Shown here piece by piece: positions 1 through 7,944 of a stretch of 64,000 nt of DNA (position 1 is the first letter of the stretch; every line of letters starts with the position of its first letter). The notes under the pieces were generated by a model. It did not search any database and was not told the DNA's origin. It was given only the letters and a program-made list of their open reading frames with translations. Both the position numbers and the translations under genes were made by a program. This DNA comes from Legionella sp. 515359 (GTDB taxonomy: Bacteria > Pseudomonadota > Gammaproteobacteria > Legionellales > Legionellaceae): the NCBI GenBank assembly GCA_025941565.1, contig JAPCYN010000005.1, positions 1 through 64,000 of the forward strand, read 5' to 3'.

Positions 1-414
1 CGAGGCAATACAATTGATTTCTATCTTTCTCACCGGCGCAATGCTATTGCTGCGAAGCGATTCTTAAAGAAAATGATAAAGAGCAATCCAGCGTGCGATG
101 TTGGTGTGATTAATACGGATAAAAATCCAGCTTATGGTCAAGCTATTAAAGAGTTAAAACAAGAAGGCGCGCTTGCTGCGCACGTTGAGCATTTACAAAT
201 AAAGTATCGTAATAATCGACTTGAAGCGGAGCATGGAAAACTAAAGCGCCTTATTAATCCAGTCCGAGGATTTCAATCCATGAAAACTGCCTACGCGACT
301 ATTAAAGGATTTGAAATTATGCGTATGTTCAAAAAAGGACAGTTCAATATTTGGATGTATGGAGCACGTACGGAAGTATCCTTTATCAATGAACAATTTG
401 GTCTATACAGCTGA
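1..414 (+). CDS. IS6-family transposase, C-terminal part (5' end outside window)
   Basis: The frame is open from base 1 and ends at tga 412-414. It encodes the C-terminal part of a DDE transposase of the IS6/IS26 type. Visible motifs are DFYLSHRRN near the start, the second catalytic Asp in NTDKNPAY, and the catalytic Glu in LEAEHGKLKR. Exactly 34 residues separate this Asp and Glu, the D(34)E spacing typical of IS6. The following RGFQSMKTAYATIKGFE stretch is the usual IS6 C-terminal block. An internal ATG at 73 is not the true start because the family motif begins upstream of it. The visible part is intact, so the enzyme may be functional, but the first Asp lies outside the window. Confidence 0.9.
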   Translation, partial: RGNTIDFYLSHRRNAIAAKRFLKKMIKSNPACDVGVINTDKNPAYGQAIKELKQEGALAAHVEHLQIKYRNNRLEAEHGKLKRLINPVRGFQSMKTAYATIKGFEIMRMFKKGQFNIWMYGARTEVSFINEQFGLYS

Positions 415-452
415 GATCTGACCAAAACTTAAGATTTTTTAAATTGAATCTT

Positions 453-467
453 TTTTGCAACGGAGCC
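453..467. repeat. Right terminal inverted repeat of the IS6-family element
   Basis: The sequence ttttgcaacggagcc reads GGCTCCGTTGCAAAA on the opposite strand, close to the GGxxCTGTTGCAAA ends known for IS6/IS26. It sits about 40 bp after the transposase stop, as expected for the family. Confidence 0.7.
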
Positions 468-631
468 GGATTTTCTGCTTATTTAACTGTAGAGATATTG
501 GCCCATAAAACATGGAACTAAAGGAGTAATTGCTTCGCACCAGAAAGATCAAATAATTTACTATTGATTTAAAATCAGCTAAAATGCCAAATAATTTTTC
601 ATTATATTGATTAATATTAAAAAGATAGTTT

Positions 632-3082
632 ATGCCATTACAAGAGCTCATTTCGCAAATAAGAGAAAACAACCCTCCCATCGTCACCCTTAAGGTCGAT
701 GGTAGGCAAATTGACAATGCCAATCTGCAAATGCTAAGTGCGGAATTGAAAACCAACAACACTGTCACTTCTGTCGACTTGTCATACAATGATTTTGGCT
801 CTGAAGGGATAAGGAGTTTCAGTGATACTCTAAAAACCAATCAAACGCTCACTAAGGCTAATCTTTCACACAATAAGATTGGTCCTGACGGGGCCAAATA
901 CCTAAGCGAAGCACTTAAGACTAACATCACTCTCTTAAGCCTTGATGTTTCACACAGCAATATTTATCTTGCCCTGGGCGTTCTGGGCATTCAATATTTA
1001 TGCGAACTCATCAAAGCTAACCACGGTCTTGCTAGAATTAATCTCTCCTACAGCGATATACAACCACCCAGCACTAAAACCTTAAGCGAGGCACTCAAAG
1101 CAAACTATGGCTTAACCTCTATTGTGCTTACCGGAAATAAGCTTGGTCCTGTAGGCACTCAGGATATCTGTGAAGCCCTAAAAATTAACGATGCCCTTTC
1201 TGCCATTGACCTTTCATCTACCGAGATGGGGGATGCCGGTATTAAAGCTATAGCCGAGATGCTAGAGCTCAACAAAGGTCTTACGGATATTAAACTGGGC
1301 TTTAATCACCCGATTGGGCTTGAGGCCACCGAAGCATTAAGTAGAGCACTTAAAATTAATACGACTCTCACCAGGATTTCGCTTAAGACTAATCGAGTAG
1401 GTCCTATGGGTGCTCACTATTTAAGTCAAGCTCTCCAAAGCAACAATAGCCTTATTGACATTGATTTTTCAGACAATGAGTTTGGCGATACAGGTGTTAA
1501 ACATATAGCTGAAATGCTCAAGGGTAACTGCGCGCTAACTGCTATTAATCTCTTATTCAACGAAATTAGCGATGGTGGGGTCAAATACTTGTGTGATGCA
1601 CTCAAGGTTAATAAAACCCTGAAAACCATTATTCTAGCATTCAACGACATTGGCGATGAGGGAGTCACATCGTTGTGTAAAGTACTTACAGTTAATAATA
1701 CGCTGACCTGCATAAATCTCGAAGGGAACAAGAAGATTGGCCCTGTGGGTATCAATGCATTAAAAGAGACCCTCAAAACCAACTATACTTTGCAGAAATT
1801 ATATGGTGTAAACGACGATCCCACAATCAAACAATATCTGGAAAGAAATAAAGCAATTGCTGCTTCTTTCACGGGCTTTACCGAGTATCTTACTGAAGGG
1901 TTAAACCCTCAAGACCTTCAAAATAATTTAAGCCTTTTAGAAGAATTAATTCAACCCAATATGCCAGCAGATCATTACCTTCAAGAGTGTTACAGGCTAT
2001 TAACTGCCCTTGGCCATTTAACAACGGTAGATAGTGAAATTGATGCGTTAACTCATTTACTTCCTCCGTTTACACATCCTGTCTTGCAGAAAACGGCAGA
2101 TTTAGCATTAAGTCTTTTATTATGCACCGATCTCGCTCAGCAGCTTGATCAATTAACACTCCAGGAAAAACGCTGCCAACTCGTATTGCATGGTTTAAAC
2201 GATGCATTGCAAAGACCTGAACTCAATAACTTTGCCTACATTGCACTGTTCCATCTTGTTTATCCAAATAAGCCTATTATTCGGTCAGAATTCGACTCAT
2301 TTAAAAACAGCACTGCTTTACTTAATCAGGCTCAACTGAAACGTGTGATTCGTGATGCCTTAATTGCCTGTCAAAAAAATAACTCCCTTCAAGAAGAAAT
2401 TAATTTCTTAAAAACATGCCTGGCACAGCAAAATTATCCCCCTGCAGTAGTTACCTGTTTAAGTCAATCTCCGGCATTTTTAGTAGCTCTGCGCGATCAG
2501 TACCCCGATGCGACTTGCTTTACATTAGTTGAGTACACTATTTTTGCTCAAGATAACCAATCATTTTTAATACCTATTAATCAGTCTCCTTCCGTAATTA
2601 CTCCGCAAACAATGAATGAATTAGAGACCATTATTAAGCAAACATCAACTTATCAAGCCGACATCAAGGCTCAGATACTTACTTTAAAGCAAACACTCAA
2701 TGACATGGTTGAAAAAAAACCAACAGTGCAGGTGATGCAATCGAATCTATCTTTTTTTACTGACAATAGTTCTCAGCCGCAGACAAATTCATCTCCCCAT
2801 GAATCAAATCTTTCCGAAGAGCAATTGCAGCAAATCAAAAAATTAATCAGTTCGTTAGAGAAAGAAATTTCCAGTTTTTGGCCTTATCCAAATAAGAACA
2901 GAAAACAAATTAAAGTAGACGCGCTTAATAGTTTCATTGGAAAGACAGAAACCATGACTATCTCAGAAGCCATTGATAAAATTGACATTGAATATCCTCA
3001 AGTACGCTCTGGTCAAATCAGCACGCGTACAGCTGATTTATTCAATAGTCTGCGCAATGCAAACAAAATAACCATTACATAA
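632..3082 (+). CDS. Large leucine-rich-repeat protein (ribonuclease-inhibitor type), probable Dot/Icm effector
   Basis: This 816-residue protein has two halves. Residues about 20-400 are tandem roughly 28-residue repeats of the ribonuclease-inhibitor/RanGAP kind, with a recurring pattern like L..I.LS.N.IG..G...L..ALK.N. There are about a dozen units, some degenerate. Residues about 400-816 are a mainly helical, Gln/Asn-rich region with no motif I recognise. There is no signal peptide or membrane segment, which suits a cytosolic protein or a type IV-secreted effector. Legionella carries several LRR effectors (Leg family), and eukaryote-like repeats of this type usually bind host proteins. The ATG at 632 follows a poor ribosome site (aaaaagatag). 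The IS6 element ends about 165 bp upstream. Secretion is inferred from family habit; the LRR fold is seen directly. Confidence 0.8.
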   Translation: MPLQELISQIRENNPPIVTLKVDGRQIDNANLQMLSAELKTNNTVTSVDLSYNDFGSEGIRSFSDTLKTNQTLTKANLSHNKIGPDGAKYLSEALKTNITLLSLDVSHSNIYLALGVLGIQYLCELIKANHGLARINLSYSDIQPPSTKTLSEALKANYGLTSIVLTGNKLGPVGTQDICEALKINDALSAIDLSSTEMGDAGIKAIAEMLELNKGLTDIKLGFNHPIGLEATEALSRALKINTTLTRISLKTNRVGPMGAHYLSQALQSNNSLIDIDFSDNEFGDTGVKHIAEMLKGNCALTAINLLFNEISDGGVKYLCDALKVNKTLKTIILAFNDIGDEGVTSLCKVLTVNNTLTCINLEGNKKIGPVGINALKETLKTNYTLQKLYGVNDDPTIKQYLERNKAIAASFTGFTEYLTEGLNPQDLQNNLSLLEELIQPNMPADHYLQECYRLLTALGHLTTVDSEIDALTHLLPPFTHPVLQKTADLALSLLLCTDLAQQLDQLTLQEKRCQLVLHGLNDALQRPELNNFAYIALFHLVYPNKPIIRSEFDSFKNSTALLNQAQLKRVIRDALIACQKNNSLQEEINFLKTCLAQQNYPPAVVTCLSQSPAFLVALRDQYPDATCFTLVEYTIFAQDNQSFLIPINQSPSVITPQTMNELETIIKQTSTYQADIKAQILTLKQTLNDMVEKKPTVQVMQSNLSFFTDNSSQPQTNSSPHESNLSEEQLQQIKKLISSLEKEISSFWPYPNKNRKQIKVDALNSFIGKTETMTISEAIDKIDIEYPQVRSGQISTRTADLFNSLRNANKITIT

Positions 3083-3276
3083 TTGACCATCAGGAAGGTT
3101 GTTCCCCCCTACTTCTACAGCTGCTTTACAGGCTGGCGATTTGGATTTTCGGGGTTTTCCTTAAAGCACTGATAAATCCGAGAAATGGGATTTTCCATAA
3201 TAAGTGTTCAAAATAATAACTAATTGTGTTATATTGGTGTGATTCCGATTGAGCCAGGTCTATATAGCTGACTTTT

Positions 3277-3586
3277 ATGAAGCCATTAATAAAACGTAAA
3301 ATTTCACCGGAGTTTGCTAAAAAAATTAGAGCAATTTGGGATTTTCTTCCCAACGATAGAGCCATTATTTACCTCGCCACCCAATGAAAGAGCTAAAGTT
3401 GAATTTGTAGAAGCTCATGAATCGATTAATTTCCCACAATACACAGCATTAGCAGCGGCTTTTGTAGATAATATCAATCATATTAAGTATGAGCAATTTT
3501 TAACCATACAAGATTTAAGTGTCGCTTCTGTTGTTTATCAGAATGCCATCAGCAAGAACCTGGGAACATTGTTTGCGTTAAATTAG
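3277..3586 (+). pseudogene. Possible small gene broken by a single-base frameshift
   Basis: An ATG at 3277 opens a frame of 36 codons (MKPLIKRKIS... ending IIYLATQ, stop at 3385-3387). Directly past that stop the +1 frame continues with a protein-like sequence starting NERAKVEFVEAHES and ending at 3586. Joined at about 3380 they give a plausible protein of roughly 100 residues. The composition of both halves looks coding, but I do not recognise the product. The overlapping open frame starting at 3314 reads a less natural N-terminus. No clear ribosome site precedes 3277. It could be a decayed gene or two unrelated short frames. Confidence 0.3.
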
Positions 3587-3634
3587 GGAAACTTATATAA
3601 CTGTATCCCGGGTAAAATGAAGATCGGTCCTAAA

Positions 3635-3693
3635 ACACTGGACCCCGCAGACAAGCCGCATGGCGTAGGCACAGATGTAATCAAGAGACAGGC
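3635..3693. repeat. REP-like intergenic repeat, copy 1
   Basis: The segment ggaccccgcagacaagccgc plus a following gatgtaatcaagagac-type motif recurs in variant form near 10435-10460 and 17865-17905. It is a degenerate dispersed repeat in noncoding DNA and holds no gene. Confidence 0.5.
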
Positions 3694-3724
3694 CTAGATA
3701 CCGCGCTTTATGCGCGGTATCTAG
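3694..3724. terminator. Hairpin between convergent units (bidirectional terminator)
   Basis: A perfect 13-bp stem (ctagataccgcgc / gcgcggtatctag) with a 5-nt loop is followed on the plus strand by aaaaaatttt. It lies between the plus-strand small broken gene and the stop of minus-strand psd. The A/T run on one side suits termination of the minus-strand psd transcript best. Confidence 0.6.
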
Positions 3725-3861
3725 AAAAAATTTTGTGACTCCACTCAGGGCTCTACTGCGGCCCAAATTACATCTTTTATAAAGACACGAGGGTCTGATT
3801 TGCGAGTACCGAAGCGCAGAAAATCAGGACAGTGGCCAAGAGAGTAGAAATGGAAACGGCT

Positions 3862-4713
3862 CTATTTAATTTCTCCTAGCGCCTCACCTAAACGTATTGT
3901 ACTTCCTGCTTTTAAAGCGTGATTCCAATGGACTTGAGCCTCGTTAGCAAACAGCAACACAACGGTTGAACCTAATTTAAAGTAGCCCATTTCATCACCT
4001 TGAGCCATTATCTTCTGCTCTTTATCCTGATTGTAATCAAAATCAACCCGAGTCTTACTTCGTTTGATATCCCCATGCCAACTGGTTCCTATCGCCCCAA
4101 CTATAGTTGCTCCAACCATCACCATAACCATCGGGCCTACTTTGGTGGAAAAAAAGAGCACTAAGCGTTCATTCCGAGCAAATAATTTCGGCACTACTCG
4201 CGCCGTTGAGGGTTGAACTGAAAATAAAGCCCCTGGAATATAGGTCATTGATACGATTTTGGCATTCATAGGCAAATGCACACGATGATAATCTTTAGGT
4301 GATAAATACAAAGTAGCAAAACGTCCATGAATAAATTGAGATGCCACCTCATTATTGCATGCTAAAAGATCCGCTACAGAATAATAATGACCTTTTGCCT
4401 GAATTAATTGACCTTGCTCTATGGATCCAATTTCGCTAACACAACCATCTACCGGTGAAATAATATCTGCTTGAGCCAATGGTCGGGATTCCGGTTTTAA
4501 ATGACGGATAAAAAAATCATTAAAGCAGGGATATGCCGTGGGATCCTCAATTAAAGCCTCACTCATATTGACCTGATATTTATTTATAAATCGTTGAATG
4601 ATGTAATTTTTTACTTTGACATTTTTTACTTCGGCCAAGCAACCCGCAAGAGCAGTAAGTCCATGCTGAGGAATCAGGTATTGAGGCAGTGTTTTTATTA
4701 AATCAAAAGACAT
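3862..4713 (-). CDS. psd: Phosphatidylserine decarboxylase proenzyme
   Basis: This enzyme decarboxylates phosphatidylserine to phosphatidylethanolamine at the inner membrane, the last step of PE synthesis. The 283-residue length is normal for the bacterial short form. The self-cleavage motif LGST lies at residues 247-250; cleavage between Gly248 and Ser249 would give the pyruvoyl-bearing alpha chain of about 35 residues. The [18 protein letters not shown] block around the catalytic His is also present. The ATG at 4713 begins a typical N-terminus. It is monocistronic by layout: about 110 bp separate it from the upstream 948-residue gene, and a strong hairpin lies downstream. PE is also a major Legionella membrane lipid, so this is a housekeeping gene despite its effector-like neighbours. 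Confidence 0.95.
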   Translation of the reverse strand: MSFDLIKTLPQYLIPQHGLTALAGCLAEVKNVKVKNYIIQRFINKYQVNMSEALIEDPTAYPCFNDFFIRHLKPESRPLAQADIISPVDGCVSEIGSIEQGQLIQAKGHYYSVADLLACNNEVASQFIHGRFATLYLSPKDYHRVHLPMNAKIVSMTYIPGALFSVQPSTARVVPKLFARNERLVLFFSTKVGPMVMVMVGATIVGAIGTSWHGDIKRSKTRVDFDYNQDKEQKIMAQGDEMGYFKLGSTVVLLFANEAQVHWNHALKAGSTIRLGEALGEIK

Positions 4714-4822
4714 ATAAATCGCTCATGGCATTCTAAAAAAAGAGAATCATACCACTATACTTCCAGTGGTCACAAACAGGGTTGTACTCACTTGAAGTAT
4801 AAATACAACCACGTATCGTTTT

Positions 4823-7669
4823 TTAATAACTACACGCATCGGTAAGTTGCAATTGGCGATGGGACGCGGAAATCGTTTCATGATGATATTTCAGATTAGC
4901 AAGATAAAACGCTTTATGCTCTTCCAAATTAAATTGGGCGATTAATTGATATTCTGGATCGTGTAACATCTTGGGGGACTTCGAAATTTCCTTTTTAATG
5001 GTTTCTACTATTTTGACAAACAGGCACTCGTTTAATGTGGAGGCCTCATCTCCATTCATAAAGATCATGGCAAGTACTTTCGCGTTACAATTCCCATTTA
5101 AATAACCTTCCACTTCAGATCTCCTGGAGGCACCCCATAGACTTCCCCAGGTCTTCGATTCATATTTTGCTAATGAAGATTTGATTAAACTATCAAATGA
5201 TTTCTCGGTTAGCGTATCGACCCAATCATAAACCGTTTTATACAACATGTTGATACCCCCATCACTATAAGGATGAGTAAATCGTTTGTCTTTCTTAGCA
5301 AAAAACACTACATCGAGAGTAAAATCAACGATGCCCTTTTCAAAGCTTTTATCCTTGATTGCCAGATCAATACTGGGTATAGGATATTTTTGTAGCATGA
5401 GAGGAGTAAGTTCCTGTACCAGCAAGGTATTTAACGCCCCATCTTGAGTTCCTGAGCTTAAAATATAGGCCAAGCGATTATCACCATGTTCGTTTGCACT
5501 CGTTTTTAAATACTGCTTCACGGGCTCAGCTCTTTGCCGAAATGAAAGCGTACTCAGTTTAGGAGCGTATTTTTTATCAATAATTTCCGTGATATATCGC
5601 TCTAATTCCTCAGGCTTAATGCTTTTTGCCCACACAAATAATGAATCATAATATTGATTTTTCACATCCTCATGGGTAAAGGGCAACACATCCCGTTTTA
5701 CAGCAAGTAACGCTTTTTCCATGAGTTCATCGGTGGTGGTTAAATGCAATTGGAAATTAACCTGATCTGCAATTAACTTGAGGCTTGAAGCAATACCATT
5801 AAATTCACCAGCATGAGTTGTCGTATTTGCTAAAGCTTGGCGAATTTTTAAGTTATTCGATTGATAGAGTAAGCTTAGCTTATTTGAAAATTCAAGATTG
5901 TCTTCTTCTGTGAGATCTTTACGTTCCTTTTCGTAATAGGCTTTTGTAACTGCACGAAACTCATTAACAAACGCGACCAACGATAGTACGGCATCACGCA
6001 ACTTACTGTCTTTATCGACACTAATCTTTGCTGCTATTGTGTCAACAGAAAGTTCCGGGAGATTGCCAAATAACTCCCATGCACTGGTTAAGGTATCATC
6101 GGTAACTGTTTTGCTAACCAGTTCGGAGATTTGCACATAGGGTGGATTGGTCGCCTCTTTAAGTAACGCGTTGGTTAGTCCGTATGAGCTGTAAATCAAA
6201 TTTTTAATTATTGGTGCAAATGCGTCACGCCAAACCTGATGATATCGTTTCTGCAATTCACCAGGATCATACTTAAGAGTCTCTTCCTTAGCATAGGTTG
6301 TTTCATTTTCCTTTTTGACCCATTCCTCTACGTTACGATAAAAAGAAGGCTTTTGGTAAAGATCCAAATAGGTTGGGGATAACGGTATCCCATAACCGTT
6401 ATTGTCACATCCCATGTAAAAGACGACAACTCGATACAAGTTATCGTAATGCTCTTGATACAAGTCCATTATAAAATCAACGAATAATTTTTTGTTCGTC
6501 TTTTCATTACAAAAGCGAGGATACAATTCTTCATATTTAGCCCGTAAGCCGGGATCGGTCTCTTCTAACGAGGTATAATTTAAAGGCAGATCACCAAAAA
6601 GTTCTATCAAGCGTTTACGTTGTACCTCCGGTTGGAAGGTTAACAAGGCTTTTAAAGCCGCTGCCAGCTTTTGTTCTTGCGCCAGGGAACTTTGAGCCAA
6701 GCGTGCGAATTCGACTGGGGCTGCGTAGGCTTTAGGGAGCAGTTTAAGGGCCTGTTCTTGTACTACAGGAACGATGACCGGAATAGTACGCTGTCCGGGA
6801 TATTGATAAGAAGGCCAATGATACGGCATGGATTTCTGAACATTAGGAAAGGACGCATAGTCACTAACCGTGAGAGTAACATGCTCTTTAGGTACTCCAA
6901 TTACGGCTCTGGGTTCTTTCATATGGATGATGAACCAATAAAAGAACATATCAAAATCGATATCACCTGCCAGACTGAGGTTATGTGGATGCGCATCATC
7001 ATCATCAAGGAACCATCGGCCAAACAAAAGCTCCATGATGTTTTTTTCAATCAGTGTTTTCACGCTGGGAGCGACTTGTTCCTTTAAAGTACTATTAATA
7101 GGAATGCCCTGACTCGCAAAGTGCAACGGTTTAAAATCATCAACACCGATAGATAGCGTACCGATTAATTTATCCTGAGTGTGCCCTCGTTCTGAGGTGA
7201 TATCCAGGATATTACGCTTTACCGTGTCAAGCTGCTCTATAAAAGGCAGTTCGGGATTGAAGTTTTTTATATCCTTAAGCGCAATGGTATCCTTTTTTAG
7301 TAGACCATCAGGAGTCTTAACAATGTAGCTGAGTGTGTCTTTTGGGTCTAATTTAATATAAAGTGTGTTGTCTTTTAGAGTACAGTCTTTATCTGACATT
7401 AATTCGAGGTCATATTCCTCGAATACCAAACGCTCTTCGGCTGATCTTTTTCCCTGGAATAACCTTTTGAACGATGAAGTTGCTACACTTATTTTGGCTA
7501 ACAACTCGGGATAATGATTTTTAGGCTCTAATTTTTTTAAAAAAGCTTTCTTGACAACGTTATCTTCTTCAAAGGTAACCTGAAATGTTTGGTGAGAGCT
7601 ATCCGAAATAGCAGTTTTTGTAGAATAAGTGAGTTGACTATGCCTCAGTGCCTTTTTTGGAATTCCCAT
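4823..7669 (-). CDS. 948-residue protein with kinase-like DDDDAHPHN motif, candidate phosphoinositide-kinase-type effector
   Basis: The 948-residue protein has no signal peptide or clear membrane span. Its N-terminal third has features of an atypical kinase fold. A VKKAFLKKLEPK segment (39-50) could hold an ATP-binding Lys. GRWFLDDDDAHPHN at about 217-230 resembles the catalytic D..H..N loop of PI3/4-kinase-like and HipA-like enzymes. DIDFD at 236-240 sits where the metal-binding Asp is expected. The remaining 600 residues are helical with no recognised domain. In L. pneumophila, MavQ (lpg2975, a PI 3-kinase effector) lies a few genes from the ATP synthase cluster as I recall, so this may be its positional counterpart. 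That link is from memory. It neighbours a CX5R-phosphatase-like gene about 4 kb away on the same strand. No strong ribosome site precedes the ATG. Confidence 0.55.
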   Translation of the reverse strand: MGIPKKALRHSQLTYSTKTAISDSSHQTFQVTFEEDNVVKKAFLKKLEPKNHYPELLAKISVATSSFKRLFQGKRSAEERLVFEEYDLELMSDKDCTLKDNTLYIKLDPKDTLSYIVKTPDGLLKKDTIALKDIKNFNPELPFIEQLDTVKRNILDITSERGHTQDKLIGTLSIGVDDFKPLHFASQGIPINSTLKEQVAPSVKTLIEKNIMELLFGRWFLDDDDAHPHNLSLAGDIDFDMFFYWFIIHMKEPRAVIGVPKEHVTLTVSDYASFPNVQKSMPYHWPSYQYPGQRTIPVIVPVVQEQALKLLPKAYAAPVEFARLAQSSLAQEQKLAAALKALLTFQPEVQRKRLIELFGDLPLNYTSLEETDPGLRAKYEELYPRFCNEKTNKKLFVDFIMDLYQEHYDNLYRVVVFYMGCDNNGYGIPLSPTYLDLYQKPSFYRNVEEWVKKENETTYAKEETLKYDPGELQKRYHQVWRDAFAPIIKNLIYSSYGLTNALLKEATNPPYVQISELVSKTVTDDTLTSAWELFGNLPELSVDTIAAKISVDKDSKLRDAVLSLVAFVNEFRAVTKAYYEKERKDLTEEDNLEFSNKLSLLYQSNNLKIRQALANTTTHAGEFNGIASSLKLIADQVNFQLHLTTTDELMEKALLAVKRDVLPFTHEDVKNQYYDSLFVWAKSIKPEELERYITEIIDKKYAPKLSTLSFRQRAEPVKQYLKTSANEHGDNRLAYILSSGTQDGALNTLLVQELTPLMLQKYPIPSIDLAIKDKSFEKGIVDFTLDVVFFAKKDKRFTHPYSDGGINMLYKTVYDWVDTLTEKSFDSLIKSSLAKYESKTWGSLWGASRRSEVEGYLNGNCNAKVLAMIFMNGDEASTLNECLFVKIVETIKKEISKSPKMLHDPEYQLIAQFNLEEHKAFYLANLKYHHETISASHRQLQLTDACSY

Positions 7670-7869
7670 ATATTTTAATCCATTAAATCACAGTCGTCCT
7701 TTTGAATAGTTCATATTAAGCAGAAATATTCAATAAGTTCAAGAATAATTTTCAAACAGATAACAAGGAAACTAAACAGTAAGATTCAGACACTAACTAC
7801 ATCACTAAAAAATAATCCTTTAGGTCATATTGTAATAACTCATCGGATAAATTAGGGTCTACTAAGTAA

Positions 7870-7935
7870 AGGTGCCTCAGCCCAGAGGGAGATAAGTTCT
7901 CGGGCTAAGGCTGTAGCCTTCTAGCTGGCTACGCT
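7870..7935. repeat. REP-like intergenic repeat, copy 2
   Basis: A GC-richer palindromic patch (agccc...gggct and aaggct/agcctt arms) sits just downstream of the 761-residue minus-strand gene. It belongs to the same type of dispersed short repeat as the other intergenic copies. The rest of the 275-bp gap (7670-7944) is AT-rich with nothing recognisable. Confidence 0.4.
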
Positions 7936-7944
7936 TGGTTTAAC

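Larger units (their letters stand above)
1..467 (+). mobile_element. IS6-family insertion sequence, right-hand portion
   Basis: The window opens inside a transposase reading frame. About 50 bp after its stop lies ttttgcaacggagcc (453-467), whose reverse complement GGCTCCGTTGCAAAA resembles IS6/IS26-type terminal inverted repeats. The element therefore probably ends at 467; its left end is outside the window. A target-site duplication cannot be tested from one end. The element stops about 165 bp upstream of the LRR gene start, so it may supply or disrupt that gene's promoter. Confidence 0.75.

Noticed and set aside
3126-3365. Minus-strand open frame of 79 codons
   Set aside because: It overlaps the more protein-like plus-strand frames, has no ribosome site and no recognisable sequence.
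6671-7087. Plus-strand open frame of 138 codons inside the 948-residue gene
   Set aside because: It is antisense to a longer coherent gene and shows no domain.
4823-7669. Firm naming of this gene as mavQ
   Set aside because: It rests on remembered gene order and one motif; without alignment only a candidate class is justified.
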